Program-made: the position numbers and the translations under genes
Part shown: one piece after another, positions 52,307-59,829 of the stretch
Position numbering within the stretch: the stretch's first letter is position 1
How the letters are laid out: each line of letters opens with the position of its first letter
Notes under the pieces: model-generated
Seen by the model: the letters and a program-made list of their open reading frames with translations, nothing else
What the model was told of the DNA's origin: nothing
Database searches by the model: none
Assembly: GCF_021474425.1 (NCBI RefSeq)
Contig: NZ_JAKEIP010000017.1
Location: forward strand, 1-64,000
Length of the DNA: 64,000 nucleotides
From: Streptomyces muensis
Lineage (GTDB): Bacteria; Actinomycetota; Actinomycetes; Streptomycetales; Streptomycetaceae
Reading direction: 5' to 3'

Positions 52307-52458
52307 AGCTCCCATCCCGTCTGCCGTCGACCCACACACCGTGGAGCGGGCGTGGTTCATGGCGTCCAGGTGGAGCGCGCCACTGTACGAACGACCTGGA
52401 CGCCATGGGCCGCGTCTGCTCGGCTTCGCCTGGGTCGATGGCAGACGGGATGGGAGCT
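52307..52458 (+). ncRNA. 152-nt long hairpin, function unknown
   Basis: Every base from 52307 to 52371 lies opposite a partner at the constant sum 104765, with no bulge. The stem consists of an outer 28-bp helix (one G.T), a 9-nt symmetric internal loop (52335-52343 opposite 52422-52430) and an inner 28-bp helix (five G.T), capped by a 22-nt loop (52372-52393). All wobbles in the helices are G.T on this strand and none is A.C, so a + strand RNA or single-stranded DNA is the structured form. It begins 40 nt after the IS-interrupted gene's stop. It has no coding sense. Confidence 0.75.
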
Positions 52459-52610
52459 CCCCGCGCACGCCACTACTCGGCCGGCACTCGCGAACGGCGC
52501 CCCGTCCATCTCGGAGCCTGAGCGCCCCCGCCGGAGGCTCTCTTTGAGCGTTGCCACGCTACGCGGTGATCTACTCATGGGCCGTAGTTCGCTGCCGCCC
52601 CAAGGGGCCA

Positions 52611-52629
52611 GCCCGCGCTTCGCGCGGGC
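52611..52629 (-). terminator. Hairpin after the DUF1152 gene
   Basis: An 8-bp perfect hairpin, GCCCGCGC and complement with a TTC loop, lies 24 nt beyond the DUF1152 stop codon. There is no T tract, as is usual for Streptomyces terminators. Confidence 0.55.
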
Positions 52630-52652
52630 ACTTGAACCCGTGAAGAAGGTTG

Positions 52653-53750
52653 TTACTCAGGTGAGGTCGTGATGCGCCACAGAGGGGCGTCGTACTGCTC
52701 CGTGCGGCTGTTGATCAGCAGCTCGCGTAGGTCGTGGCGCTGGCCGCCGTTGAGGTTCAGGGCCTCGGTGATGTGTCGGAACGTCGTGTGGGTGACTCCG
52801 CGGCTTTGGGCTTCGGCCTCGAACTGATCCAGCTGGGCCAAGACCGCCTCCGGGGCCAGCTTCACAGGCCGCTGCTCGCTGAGCCATGCGGCCTTGTTGC
52901 GCTCGTAGTCGATCTCCGAGTAGCCGCAGATTTCACGGCTGTGCGCCTCCACGTCGTCCAGGTTGACCGTCACCGTGATCGCGCGGGCCAACTGGTTACG
53001 GCTCAACGCCTCGTCCATGTCGGCCTCGTGGACCGTGGGACCTTCGTCCGTGAGGGGCACGGGGAGGCCTGCGTCCCGTACTTCGCAGGTACCTCGCACT
53101 CCTCGTGCCGTCGCCGCGAGCATCCCCGTCGCCTCGGATGGGTGCCACTCCAGGACCGAGCTGATCCGCTCTGAATCCTTCGCCGTGAAGGTGTGGACGA
53201 GAGGCCCGAGCATGCCGCGCAGGTCATCGGGTGGTAGTTCGCCGTCCAGGCCGGGGCCTGCGACCAACAGGCGGATGCGTGCGTTCACTTGGCAGCACGC
53301 GGCCAGTGTGAGGGCGTCGGCAAGCGGGCTCTTGAGCGTCGGCTCATCGCCTCGGGCCAGGATGTCGCCGCCGACGTCCAGGAGGTCGACCGATGTCGGC
53401 TCCAAGTGGCTGATCAGCTCTTCCAGTTGGCGAGTGATGCCCTCAGCTCCGTAGTGCGGGTCGATCAGCGCGAACGTGTGCGGGAGCTCTGCCGCGAGTC
53501 GCGGGAGGGTGGATCCAGCCGGAGCGATCGGGCGGGCTTCGGCCGGCACTGCCCAGACGGCCGGAGTGATCTGTTCGAGGCCGGTGAAGTCGTGCGCTCC
53601 TCGGGGCCCCGGAACCGGGTCGATCAGGAGACGATCCCACGCGTAGGTGAGGATCACCGCCTGGTCCTCATCGCCGTACAGGGTGGCGTCAAGCATTGCG
53701 GCGGCGACTGCGTCGCCCCCTCCTCCTGCTGCGACGATCAACCGCGTCAT
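52653..53750 (-). CDS. DUF1152 protein
   Basis: A 365-residue cytoplasmic protein. The N-terminal MTRLIVAAGGGGDAVAAAML is the nucleotide-binding-like Gly-rich loop of DUF1152, followed by VDLLDVGGDILARGDEPTLKSPLADALTLAAC, the family's second motif. It is probably an enzyme acting on a nucleotide or sugar phosphate, but no reaction is known to me. The start follows no ribosome site. It is divergent from the GntR gene with that regulator's operator between them, so it is likely co-regulated with the module at 54668. Confidence 0.82.
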   Translation of the reverse strand: MTRLIVAAGGGGDAVAAAMLDATLYGDEDQAVILTYAWDRLLIDPVPGPRGAHDFTGLEQITPAVWAVPAEARPIAPAGSTLPRLAAELPHTFALIDPHYGAEGITRQLEELISHLEPTSVDLLDVGGDILARGDEPTLKSPLADALTLAACCQVNARIRLLVAGPGLDGELPPDDLRGMLGPLVHTFTAKDSERISSVLEWHPSEATGMLAATARGVRGTCEVRDAGLPVPLTDEGPTVHEADMDEALSRNQLARAITVTVNLDDVEAHSREICGYSEIDYERNKAAWLSEQRPVKLAPEAVLAQLDQFEAEAQSRGVTHTTFRHITEALNLNGGQRHDLRELLINSRTEQYDAPLWRITTSPE

Positions 53751-53789
53751 GCGGACAGGGTACGGGGTCGAACATTTGCGACTCACCCT

Positions 53790-53814
53790 ATAGTGGCTAG
53801 AGGCCATAGCCACT
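53790..53814. promoter_or_regulatory. GntR promoter and operator, copy 1
   Basis: AGTGGCTA, seven bases, TAGCCACT (53792-53814) overlaps a strong -10, TATAGT (53790-53795), with GTCGAA as a possible -35. A regulator bound here would block its own gene and perhaps the divergent DUF1152 gene. Two further copies of the motif lie after the GntR gene. Confidence 0.75.
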
Positions 53815-53831
53815 TGGACCAGGGAGGGAGC

Positions 53832-54572
53832 ATGCCTCAGATTGAGGAGACTCAGCCGAAGTATCTCCAGATCGCGCACTTCATCCGTGATCAGATCCTG
53901 CGGGGGGATCTGCGGCCGGGCGACGAGGTTCCCTCGGAACGGCAACTCGCTGCGGACTGGAAGGTGTCGAGGCCGACGGCGGCTCGTTCGCTGGAGGCGC
54001 TGAGCCATCAGGGCCTGGTCGAGAAGCGGCAGGGGTCGGGCACGTACGTGCGGAGCCTCGAAGTCAACCGGCGCGCACGTGAGTTGTACGGGCGCGCGCG
54101 GCAGACGGGGAAGATCTACACCTCGGGTGAGTACGCGGTCATCACGTCTGCGGGCTGGCTGGAGGCGCCGGACTACGTCGTCGAGGCGTTGAGCCTGGTC
54201 AAGGACCGGCGAGCCGTGCACCGCCGGCGCATCACCAACAACCAGGACGGGCCCATCACGCTGTCCACGTCATGGTTCGCTCCGGACGTCGGCCAGAAGG
54301 CGCCCAAGCTCCTGGGTCCCGAGCGGATCCAGGAAGGCACCCTGATGTACGTCGAGAACATGACTGGACGCCAGGGCAGCTACGCCGAAGACCGCATGTG
54401 TGCTCGGGCTGCCACGGACGAGGAAGCGGCAGACCTGAAACTGGCTTCTGGATCAGCGGTGTTGATCGTCCATCACGTCGTCTTCGACCTCCAGGACAGG
54501 CCGTTGGAGTTCGCCGAAGCCACCTATCCGCCCCATCGCTGGGCGTTCGAGCAGGGCTACCCGCTCTCCTGA
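53832..54572 (+). CDS. GntR-family regulator (HutC/UTRA type)
   Basis: A 246-residue regulator with the GntR winged helix (YLQIAHFIRDQILRGDLRPGDEVPSERQLAADWKVSRPTAARSLEALSHQGLVEKRQGSGTYVR) and a UTRA ligand domain (ENMTGRQGSYAEDRMCARAATDEEAADLKLASGSAVLIVHHVVFD). Such regulators are standard controllers in Streptomyces integrative elements. It follows its own operator and precedes two more copies that would control the next genes. AGGGAGG precedes the ATG. Confidence 0.93.
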   Translation: MPQIEETQPKYLQIAHFIRDQILRGDLRPGDEVPSERQLAADWKVSRPTAARSLEALSHQGLVEKRQGSGTYVRSLEVNRRARELYGRARQTGKIYTSGEYAVITSAGWLEAPDYVVEALSLVKDRRAVHRRRITNNQDGPITLSTSWFAPDVGQKAPKLLGPERIQEGTLMYVENMTGRQGSYAEDRMCARAATDEEAADLKLASGSAVLIVHHVVFDLQDRPLEFAEATYPPHRWAFEQGYPLS

Positions 54573-54609
54573 CGGTTCGTGAGTTCCGTTGAACCGCTTG
54601 CACGCCGCG

Positions 54610-54656
54610 AGTGGCTAATGCCACTATCCAGTAAGTGGCTAAGGCCACTTACTGGA
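54610..54656. promoter_or_regulatory. GntR operators, copies 2 and 3
   Basis: Copy 2 (54610-54625) reads AGTGGCTAATGCCACT. Copy 3 (54627-54656) is a 30-bp palindrome with 13-bp arms (TCCAGTAAGTGGC and complement) around TAAG. Both share AGTGGC/GCCACT with copy 1. Copy 3 ends 11 bp before the next gene, over its ribosome site region, so it should repress the downstream pair strongly. Confidence 0.8.
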
Positions 54657-54667
54657 AGGGGGCACGC

Positions 54668-54841
54668 GTGACGGGTCAGCGGCCGGAACAGGACGCGCGC
54701 TTAGCTTGCCGGGGTTGCCGGGGGCGCGGTTGGAAACGCGTCAGCTCGCGTACGGCGCTGACGCTCTCCACCGTCAACGACCGTGCCCGTGCCACATCGA
54801 AGCGACGGTGCCTCGACTGCGACGGCACCGGCAGGAAGTGA
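54668..54841 (+). CDS. Small CxxC zinc-finger-like protein
   Basis: A 57-residue protein (starting VTGQRPEQDARLACRGCRGRGWK, ending CLDCDGTGRK) with two CxxCxGxG motifs like those of the DnaJ cysteine-rich region. The four cysteines probably bind one zinc. The GTG start has AAGGGGG upstream. It is under the GntR operators and lies 6 bp before the ATPase gene. Function unknown. Confidence 0.75.
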   Translation: MTGQRPEQDARLACRGCRGRGWKRVSSRTALTLSTVNDRARATSKRRCLDCDGTGRK

Positions 54842-54847
54842 GCACGG

Positions 54848-55285
54848 ATGGCCTACACAATCGACCGGCACCCGGGCCCGGACGCACCACGACTCGGAGC
54901 GATGGTCTTGCATCCCATCCCGGAGTCCGTACCCCGGGCCCGGCGCTGGTTCCAGAAGTTCATCGCCCCGTACAACCCGGTCTGCTCGGTCGACGACTGC
55001 GCGCTGATGATCTCCGAGTTGGTCACCAACGCCATTGTCTACGGACGGTCGGATGATCCATGGGTCGTGCGGGTGGAGTGGTTCCGCGAAGGGGACTCGC
55101 TCCGTGTCGAGGTGCACAACCCCGGATTCCCGGCGAACGTGCGCGTGCGCCGGCCCGACGCCAACGACGCGCACGGGCGCGGTCTCCTCCTGGTCGACTC
55201 CATCGCCGACTCATGGCACTCCGGCCCGAGCCCCTTCGGCGGTACGGTCGTGTCTTTCGTGATGGCCGATGCCTGGCCGTCGTGA
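54848..55285 (+). CDS. ATP-binding protein of the RsbW / anti-sigma family
   Basis: A 145-residue GHKL ATPase domain with the N box (MISELVTNAIVYGRS) and the G boxes (VEVHNPGFP and DAHGRGLLLVDSIADSW). Lone domains of this type in Streptomyces act as anti-sigma factor-like kinases of stress and developmental switches. It follows the CxxC protein gene by 6 bp in the GntR-controlled unit. Its partner protein is not in the window. Confidence 0.9.
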   Translation: MAYTIDRHPGPDAPRLGAMVLHPIPESVPRARRWFQKFIAPYNPVCSVDDCALMISELVTNAIVYGRSDDPWVVRVEWFREGDSLRVEVHNPGFPANVRVRRPDANDAHGRGLLLVDSIADSWHSGPSPFGGTVVSFVMADAWPS

Positions 55286-55302
55286 TGCTCACCCCTGCCT
55301 GT

Positions 55303-56059
55303 TCTGGCAGACAAGGGCGCGGGCAATGAATCAGCTGCCGAACGTCGTATCGCCACCGTTGCCCAGGTCGACGCTCTCGCAGAAGCGATCGGCATTCGCT
55401 GGCGTCTCATGGTCTACCTGGGCGCGTACGGCCCGATGCGCGCCGAGGAGCTGGCCGGCCTCCGTCGCCGAGGCATCGACCTCGACAGCCTCGTGATCCG
55501 CGTCCGCGTTGTCGAGCCTGAGTGGACCAACGGCAGCGTGTTCCCGGCGAGACCAAGTCCGATGCGGGTGTCCGCGCCGTCGTCCTCCCGGCCTTCCCCT
55601 ACAAGGAGGTGAAGCAACACCTCGCCTGGTTCGCCGAGAAGGGGCCCGATGGTCTGGTCTTCGTCAGGGAGAAGGGAGCTCCCTTCCGCCGCACACCCTT
55701 CGGCCGGAAGTGGCGGTGTGCCCGAGCCACCGTCGGCCTTCCCGCGACGGCTTCCGCTTCTACGGCCTTCGTCACTCCGGACACACCCTCTCGACCCGCT
55801 CAGGCGCCACCCTCACGGACACGATGGTCCGCGCCGGCCAGTCCTCCGAGAAAGCCGCGCTGATCTATCAGCACTCCGACGAAGAGCGGCAGCGCGAGGC
55901 GGCCGCTGGCCTCGACGACCTGGTCCGCGCCGAGCGTGGGAAGCACCACAAGGACGACCCCGCGCACCCCAACGAGGAGGCCGCCGAAAGCTTGGTGCGG
56001 TTGTGGTGCGCACCTCACCCACCGGGCTGGACAACAAAGAACCCCCGGGTCCCTGACCT
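55303..56059 (+). pseudogene. Tyrosine integrase of the island, truncated and frameshifted
   Basis: Three frames encode one integrase C-terminal half. The first has GAGNESAAERRIATVAQVDALAEAIGIRWRLMVYLGAYGPMRAEELAGL, the second VVLPAFPYKEVKQHLAWFAEKGPDGLVFVREKGAPFRR, and the third GFRFYGLRHSGHTLSTRSGATL with ALIYQHSDEER. The frame changes near 55545 and near 55750. The catalytic R-H-x-x-R-H-Y set is partly recognisable, but the N-terminal core-binding half (about 180 residues) is missing. This explains why the island is stuck. Confidence 0.85.
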
Positions 56060-56066
56060 GGGGGTT
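56040..56066. terminator. Terminator hairpin before the tRNA
   Basis: AACCCCCGGGT and ACCTGGGGGTT (56040-56050, 56056-56066) pair with one mismatch across a 5-nt loop and are followed by TT. It separates the integrase remnant from the convergent tRNA-Gly gene. Confidence 0.7.
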
Positions 56067-56071
56067 TCGCA

Positions 56072-56145
56072 TGGAGCGGGTGACGAGAATCGAACTCGCG
56101 CTCTCAGCTTGGGAAGCTGATGTTCTACCATTAAACTACACCCGC
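56072..56145 (-). tRNA. tRNA-Gly (anticodon CCC)
   Basis: A complete tRNA on the - strand: acceptor GCGGGTG pairs with CACCCGC, then T and an encoded CCA. The D arm is GTTTAATGGTAGAAC, the anticodon loop TTCCCAA (CCC), and the T arm GCGAGTTCGATTCTCGT. It is the target of the island, and its 3' 47 bp are repeated at 44875. Confidence 0.96.
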
Positions 56146-56431
56146 GTAAGACGCCCGTTCCGAGATCATCTGGAGCCGGTGTCCGATTGCCTGGTCACTG
56201 TACCTCATCACCGGCCCCCGGCGCTGAAGCCCTGGGGGCTGAGGGCGTTTCAGGGGGTGGATGTGACTGCGGGGTACCGGAGTTGGGGCGTACGGTGGAG
56301 GGGTCGGAGAGGGGTAGGGCGGGGTCGGAGTGCCGCCTGGAGGGCCGTCCCTTTGATCCCGTAATGTGCCTCTCGTCGTCAGGCAGGCGGCAGCCGGACG
56401 CGGCTCTTGGGGAAGGGACTTGAAGGACTTG
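56146..56431. other. Gap between tRNA-Gly and a small gene
   Basis: No gene is supported in these 286 bp. The sequence is G-rich on the + strand. It probably holds the tRNA-Gly promoter (on the - strand) and the upstream region of the small gene that follows. Confidence 0.35.
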
Positions 56432-56602
56432 ATGGAGCGCACCGTCGTCCGATGTGCCGATGGGCACGTGTTCAGCATCGCTTCGTTCCCGATGCAGCAG
56501 GCCGAGCGCCTCGGCCCCGGGCGACTCCTCCGATGTCCCCGGTGTGCCCGGCTCCGCAGTGTGGTGCCGGTGCCCGTGGCGGTGGCGTCGGGGAAGCGGT
56601 AG
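56432..56602 (+). CDS. Small conserved Streptomyces CxxC protein
   Basis: A 56-residue protein (MERTVVRCADGHVFSIASFPMQQAERLGPGRLLRCPRCARLRSVVP). The distribution CxDGH...CPRC resembles a zinc ribbon. Proteins of this look are, in my recollection, common in streptomycetes near dcd. The start at ATG 56432 is chosen because the conserved part begins there; a TTG at 56420 with a better ribosome site would add four residues. Function unknown. Confidence 0.65.
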   Translation: MERTVVRCADGHVFSIASFPMQQAERLGPGRLLRCPRCARLRSVVPVPVAVASGKR

Positions 56603-56807
56603 CGGGGAGCGACAGCAAGTAGCGACGGCAGGTAGAGGCAGCAGGTAGCGGCATTGGTACCGGTGGTATCGGCGCGCACCTGTCGTACCTGGCAGCAGCG
56701 CCAGTACCCGCAATCGACAGCAGCAACAGCAGTAACAGCAAGCGCAGCGCCAGGCGCGTGGAGGCCGTGATTGTGGTCGTTCCGCGCGCCTTGCGTATCC
56801 TCGGGGC
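56603..56807. repeat. AGC/AGTA-rich low-complexity stretch
   Basis: Positions of about 56605-56750 are built from short AGCAGTAGC/GGTAGC-like units without a fixed period, then the dcd promoter region follows. It holds no gene. Slippage is the likely origin. Confidence 0.5.
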
Positions 56808-57383
56808 GTGCTTCTCTCAGACAAGGACATCCGGGCCGAGATCGACGCCGGGCGGGTACGGATCGATCCCTACGACGAATCCATGGTGCAGCCGTCGAGC
56901 ATCGATGTGCGGCTGGACCGTTACTTCCGGGTGTTCGAGAACCACCGGTACCCGCACATCGACCCCTCCATCGAGCAGGCGGATCTCACGCGGCTCGTCG
57001 AGCCCGAGGGTGATGAGCCGTTCATCCTGCACCCCGGGGAGTTCGTGCTGGCCTCCACGTACGAGGTGATCACGCTTCCCGACGATCTCGCCTCGCGGCT
57101 CGAGGGCAAGTCCTCCCTCGGGCGGCTCGGGCTCGTCACCCACTCCACCGCCGGGTTCATCGACCCCGGGTTCAGCGGGCACGTGACCCTCGAGCTGTCC
57201 AACCTCGCCACGCTCCCGATCAAGCTCTGGCCCGGCATGAAGATCGGCCAGCTGTGCATGTTCCGGCTCAGCTCGCCCGCCGAGTTCCCCTACGGCAGCG
57301 AGCGGTACGGATCCCGGTACCAGGGGCAGCGCGGACCCACCGCCTCGCGGTCCTTCAAGAACTTCCATCGGACCCAGGTGTGA
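56808..57383 (+). CDS. dcd: dCTP deaminase
   Basis: A 191-residue enzyme that converts dCTP to dUTP for thymidylate synthesis. The family core is clear: [43 protein letters not shown], the [32 protein letters not shown] block with the catalytic Ser, Arg and Glu, and [21 protein letters not shown]. The start is GTG at 56808. The downstream phosphoribosyltransferase starts inside its stop codon (GTGA). Confidence 0.97.
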   Translation: MLLSDKDIRAEIDAGRVRIDPYDESMVQPSSIDVRLDRYFRVFENHRYPHIDPSIEQADLTRLVEPEGDEPFILHPGEFVLASTYEVITLPDDLASRLEGKSSLGRLGLVTHSTAGFIDPGFSGHVTLELSNLATLPIKLWPGMKIGQLCMFRLSSPAEFPYGSERYGSRYQGQRGPTASRSFKNFHRTQV

Positions 57384-57589
57384 GCGGCGTGCGGGAGAAC
57401 CTGACCTACGAGCGGTTCGGCACCGCCGTCCGTGAGCTCGCGCAGACCATCGCCGACGACGGGTACGAGCCGGACATCGTGCTCAGCATCGCCCGCGGCG
57501 GCGGCGTCTTCGTCGCCGGCGGGCTGGCCTACGCGCTCGACTGCAAGAACCTGCATCTTGTGAACGTGGAGTTTGGTTTGGCGTGCTGA
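57380..57589 (+). pseudogene. Phosphoribosyltransferase, truncated after about 65 codons
   Basis: The frame reads [65 protein letters not shown] and then breaks into GLAC and a stop. In relatives the sequence continues through the PRPP-binding loop (DDVADTG type), all missing here. The normal partner of dcd is therefore cut, and everything to the right is foreign or rearranged DNA. Confidence 0.85.
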
Positions 57590-57602
57590 TAACACGTGGC
57601 CT

Positions 57603-57632
57603 TGACCTGGGCAAACGCCCTGGTCAGGGCTT
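57603..57632 (+). terminator. Terminator after the truncated gene
   Basis: TGACCTGGGC and GCCCTGGTCA pair with one mismatch across AAAC, followed by GGGCTTTTCTGTT. It lies directly after the new stop codon. Confidence 0.75.
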
Positions 57633-57779
57633 TTCTGTTGTGCCCGTTGGTACCCCTTGGATGTAGGTCTAACTAGTTGCTCTGCTGAGTTTTTGCTGAG
57701 CCTGGCGAGGGCTCGTTCGTGCAGTGAGACTCCTCACATTGGTTCGGCAGCCGGGTGTCTGTCGTTGGCGGTGGGCCTA
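57633..57779. other. Short gap past the recombination boundary
   Basis: No gene is seen. The sequence TAGGTCTAACTAGTTGCTCTGCTGAG is AT-richer than the host and may be part of the foreign element's end. Confidence 0.35.
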
Positions 57780-58604
57780 CTAGACGGCGTGTGCGCCCGT
57801 TGGCTGACCTTCCCCCCGGTGCGTGACCCACAACTGAGCGGCGGCCGTGAGCGCTGCTCTGTGAGGCATGGGACGTGTTCGTTCCCAGTCTTCCCACGCT
57901 GTGTAGACCGTGCGCGCGAACAAGGTGAGGGTGTCAGGTTCGGCGGCCCGGTATGCGGGGATCTCCCGGGCGAACGTCTCGGCCTGTTCCGGCGTGTGCC
58001 CGGCGGCGATAAGCCGAGGGATTGCCAGCGCGGCGTCTGCCCATGCGGGGGCAGGGCAGGCAAGCGCCCAGTCCAGTAGAAGCAATCTGCCAGTGTCCTC
58101 TACCAGCATGTTGTGCGGGGACATGTCTGTGTGGGCGAGCGCACGGCCTTGCAAGCTGCTTGGTACGTCCTTCGGCAGAAACTCGGCCCACCGTGTGTGA
58201 AGCGGCTTCTTAGGCAGAATCTCGGGCCATGGCCTTTGCGAAACAGCGGTGAGCGTGAGTACGAAGGCGGTGAGATCGTCAGACCCTGGGCTCAGGTCGG
58301 GGTACCGGCCCTCGACGTATTCGTATCCGTATAGCTGCCACCCGCCAGCAGTGACATCCCACAGCACGCGGGGTGCGCGTACCGCGTACCGCGTGACCTC
58401 GGCCTCGTGGCGGTACACCCACGCCTGTACGTCGTCCTTGCGGGTGCCTTTGACGAACACTCGGCCGGTCCGGGTGTCGATGGTGCAGGCGAGTCGGGAC
58501 ATGACACCGTGCGGCGCGGTCTCGGCGTCATGGACTGGGCCGGTGTGGCGCTCGACGGCGGCCCGGGTCTCTGCTGGTAGGTCCTGCCATCCGATGCGAT
58601 CCAC
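57780..58604 (-). CDS. Aminoglycoside-phosphotransferase-like kinase-fold protein
   Basis: A 274-residue protein of the APH/choline-kinase fold. The catalytic loop is ALAHTDMSPHNMLVEDTGRLLLLDWALACPAPAWAD, with the Asp of HTDMSPHN and the metal Asp in LLDWA, and a Lys-bearing VFVKGTRKDDV strand is at the N-terminus. It may phosphorylate a small molecule. The GTG at 58604 with AGGAG is chosen over a longer frame. Substrate unknown; resistance is not implied. Confidence 0.85.
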   Translation of the reverse strand: MDRIGWQDLPAETRAAVERHTGPVHDAETAPHGVMSRLACTIDTRTGRVFVKGTRKDDVQAWVYRHEAEVTRYAVRAPRVLWDVTAGGWQLYGYEYVEGRYPDLSPGSDDLTAFVLTLTAVSQRPWPEILPKKPLHTRWAEFLPKDVPSSLQGRALAHTDMSPHNMLVEDTGRLLLLDWALACPAPAWADAALAIPRLIAAGHTPEQAETFAREIPAYRAAEPDTLTLFARTVYTAWEDWERTRPMPHRAALTAAAQLWVTHRGEGQPTGAHAV

Positions 58605-58690
58605 CCGCGGTCTCCTGCGTTGGTCGAGCAATGGGGCCGGCCCCCGGCCTGGCCACAGCGTGGCACAGACCGGGGGCCGGCAGGGGGCCG

Positions 58691-59152
58691 TCAGGGACGG
58701 AACGGGCTGTTCGAGCAGTTCGCGTGGCACTGCGAGCACTCGGCGAGTTCAAGCTCGGGCCAGAACTCCAAGTCGATCTCGTACCCGGCGAGTGTGATCG
58801 AGTCGACGGTCAGGGCGTGGAGGGCCTTCCCGCCGCCGTGCTCCTCCGGGTCGAGGTAGCCGGGCTGGTGGTCCAGGAATCGACCGAAGTGCTGCTCACA
58901 GAATTCCCGGTACGCCTTGGTGTGGAGAAGAAAGGCGTGCCAGAAGTCGTCTACGAGAGGTGACGGGCTGAGCGGCTTCTCGCTGTAGTCGCACGCGGCG
59001 AGGAAAGCGAGCATCTGCCCGACACCTCGGTCGGCCTTCTCCTGGGCCAATTGCGGGAACTTGGCGCGCATGTTGTCGACCAGGGTTTCGCGCAGTTCCG
59101 TGCTGATCAGCGTTCGCGCGTCTGTCGGAGTGCGCTTCTGTGCTGTGGTCAC
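58691..59152 (-). CDS. Glycine-rich-domain-like (GRDP/DUF1399 type) protein with Cys-rich tail
   Basis: A 153-residue protein. VDDFWHAFLLHTKAYREFCEQHFGRFLDHQP is the signature of bacterial proteins named after the glycine-rich domain proteins, with conserved Trp-His and His-Gln pairs that look like a metal or substrate site. The last residues, ECSQCHANCSNSPFRP, hold three cysteines. The GTG start has AGGAGG 8 nt before it. It follows two hypothetical genes on the same strand. Activity unknown. Confidence 0.75.
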   Translation of the reverse strand: MTTAQKRTPTDARTLISTELRETLVDNMRAKFPQLAQEKADRGVGQMLAFLAACDYSEKPLSPSPLVDDFWHAFLLHTKAYREFCEQHFGRFLDHQPGYLDPEEHGGGKALHALTVDSITLAGYEIDLEFWPELELAECSQCHANCSNSPFRP

Positions 59153-59313
59153 GTTCCGTGCCTCCTTGTGTTGGGTGGTGCTTCGGGCGTGGTGGTGCAC
59201 ACCGTGGCGGGCCTCCTGTTGGCGGCCTCGGCCGCGGTGGAGTCCCCACCCGTCCGAAGGGAGAGAAGCGATGTTCGGGCGGGCGGGGAGTCTGTTCCGC
59301 GCAATGCGGTGAT

Positions 59314-59829
59314 CTACGACGCGACGTATGCAGCCGCAGGCTGGCAGCCGCCCCCTGCATGGGTGGGGAATCGCCCGGTGAGGGGCGGGAACTGTTGGGG
59401 GCGGCGTACGGGTACGGGGGCCGCGATCAGGGAGTACCGCGCATCGCTGTCTGTGATGGTGAGGTGGTACGAGACGCGGGCGGCGAGCTTCTGTATGGCG
59501 TCCGCGTACTTGGCTGGGTCTCGGACCCATCTACGCAAGACGTCGGCGGCATGTGTGTCACCCGTAAGGACAAGCGGGGCGGAGTGCAGCCACGGGGCGA
59601 ACGGATCGGGGTCCAGACGCCGGGCAAGTCGTTCGGCCTGCGCTTGGAGCCATCGCGCGGCGAGGCGTGGTGAGCGGGCATTGTGCGTGGCGAGGACAAC
59701 CGCGCGTTTGCCGTCAAGAGGCGTTGCGAGAGCCTCGCACCGGTAGCCGACAGGGCGGGGCACGGTCGGGGAGTACGCGACTGCGCGTAACGGCCGGGGT
59801 TTCCGGCCAGCGGCGTGGCGTCCGCTCAC
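59314..59829 (-). CDS. Hypothetical protein
   Basis: A 171-residue protein with no recognised family. It has the patterns RPVGYRCEALATPLDGKRAVVLATHNARSPRLAARWLQAQAERLARRLDPDPFAPWL and LVLTGDTHAADVLRRWVRDPAKYADAIQKLAARVSYHLTITDSDARYSL. It looks cytoplasmic and alpha/beta. Its GTG overlaps the stop of the upstream gene (GTGA), so the two are co-translated. Confidence 0.6.
   Translation of the reverse strand: MSGRHAAGRKPRPLRAVAYSPTVPRPVGYRCEALATPLDGKRAVVLATHNARSPRLAARWLQAQAERLARRLDPDPFAPWLHSAPLVLTGDTHAADVLRRWVRDPAKYADAIQKLAARVSYHLTITDSDARYSLIAAPVPVRRPQQFPPLTGRFPTHAGGGCQPAAAYVAS

Larger units (their letters stand above)
44875..56119. mobile_element. Integrative island in tRNA-Gly(CCC), degenerate
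   Basis: An 11.2-kb region between the two 47-bp att copies, with the intact tRNA at the right end and a broken integrase beside it. Cargo: two hypothetical operons, a retron-like locus, insertion sequences, a GntR-controlled module and long hairpins. Parts are visibly lower in GC than the host. A third att-like copy (46814) and a tRNA-Ser fragment (50304) show that several elements piled up here. No replication or transfer genes are recognisable, so it is probably immobile now. Confidence 0.85.

Noticed and set aside
52307..52458. A retron msd for the reverse transcriptase at 48088
   Set aside because: It lies more than 3 kb from the reverse transcriptase on the opposite strand, while a better placed candidate RNA sits directly upstream of that gene.
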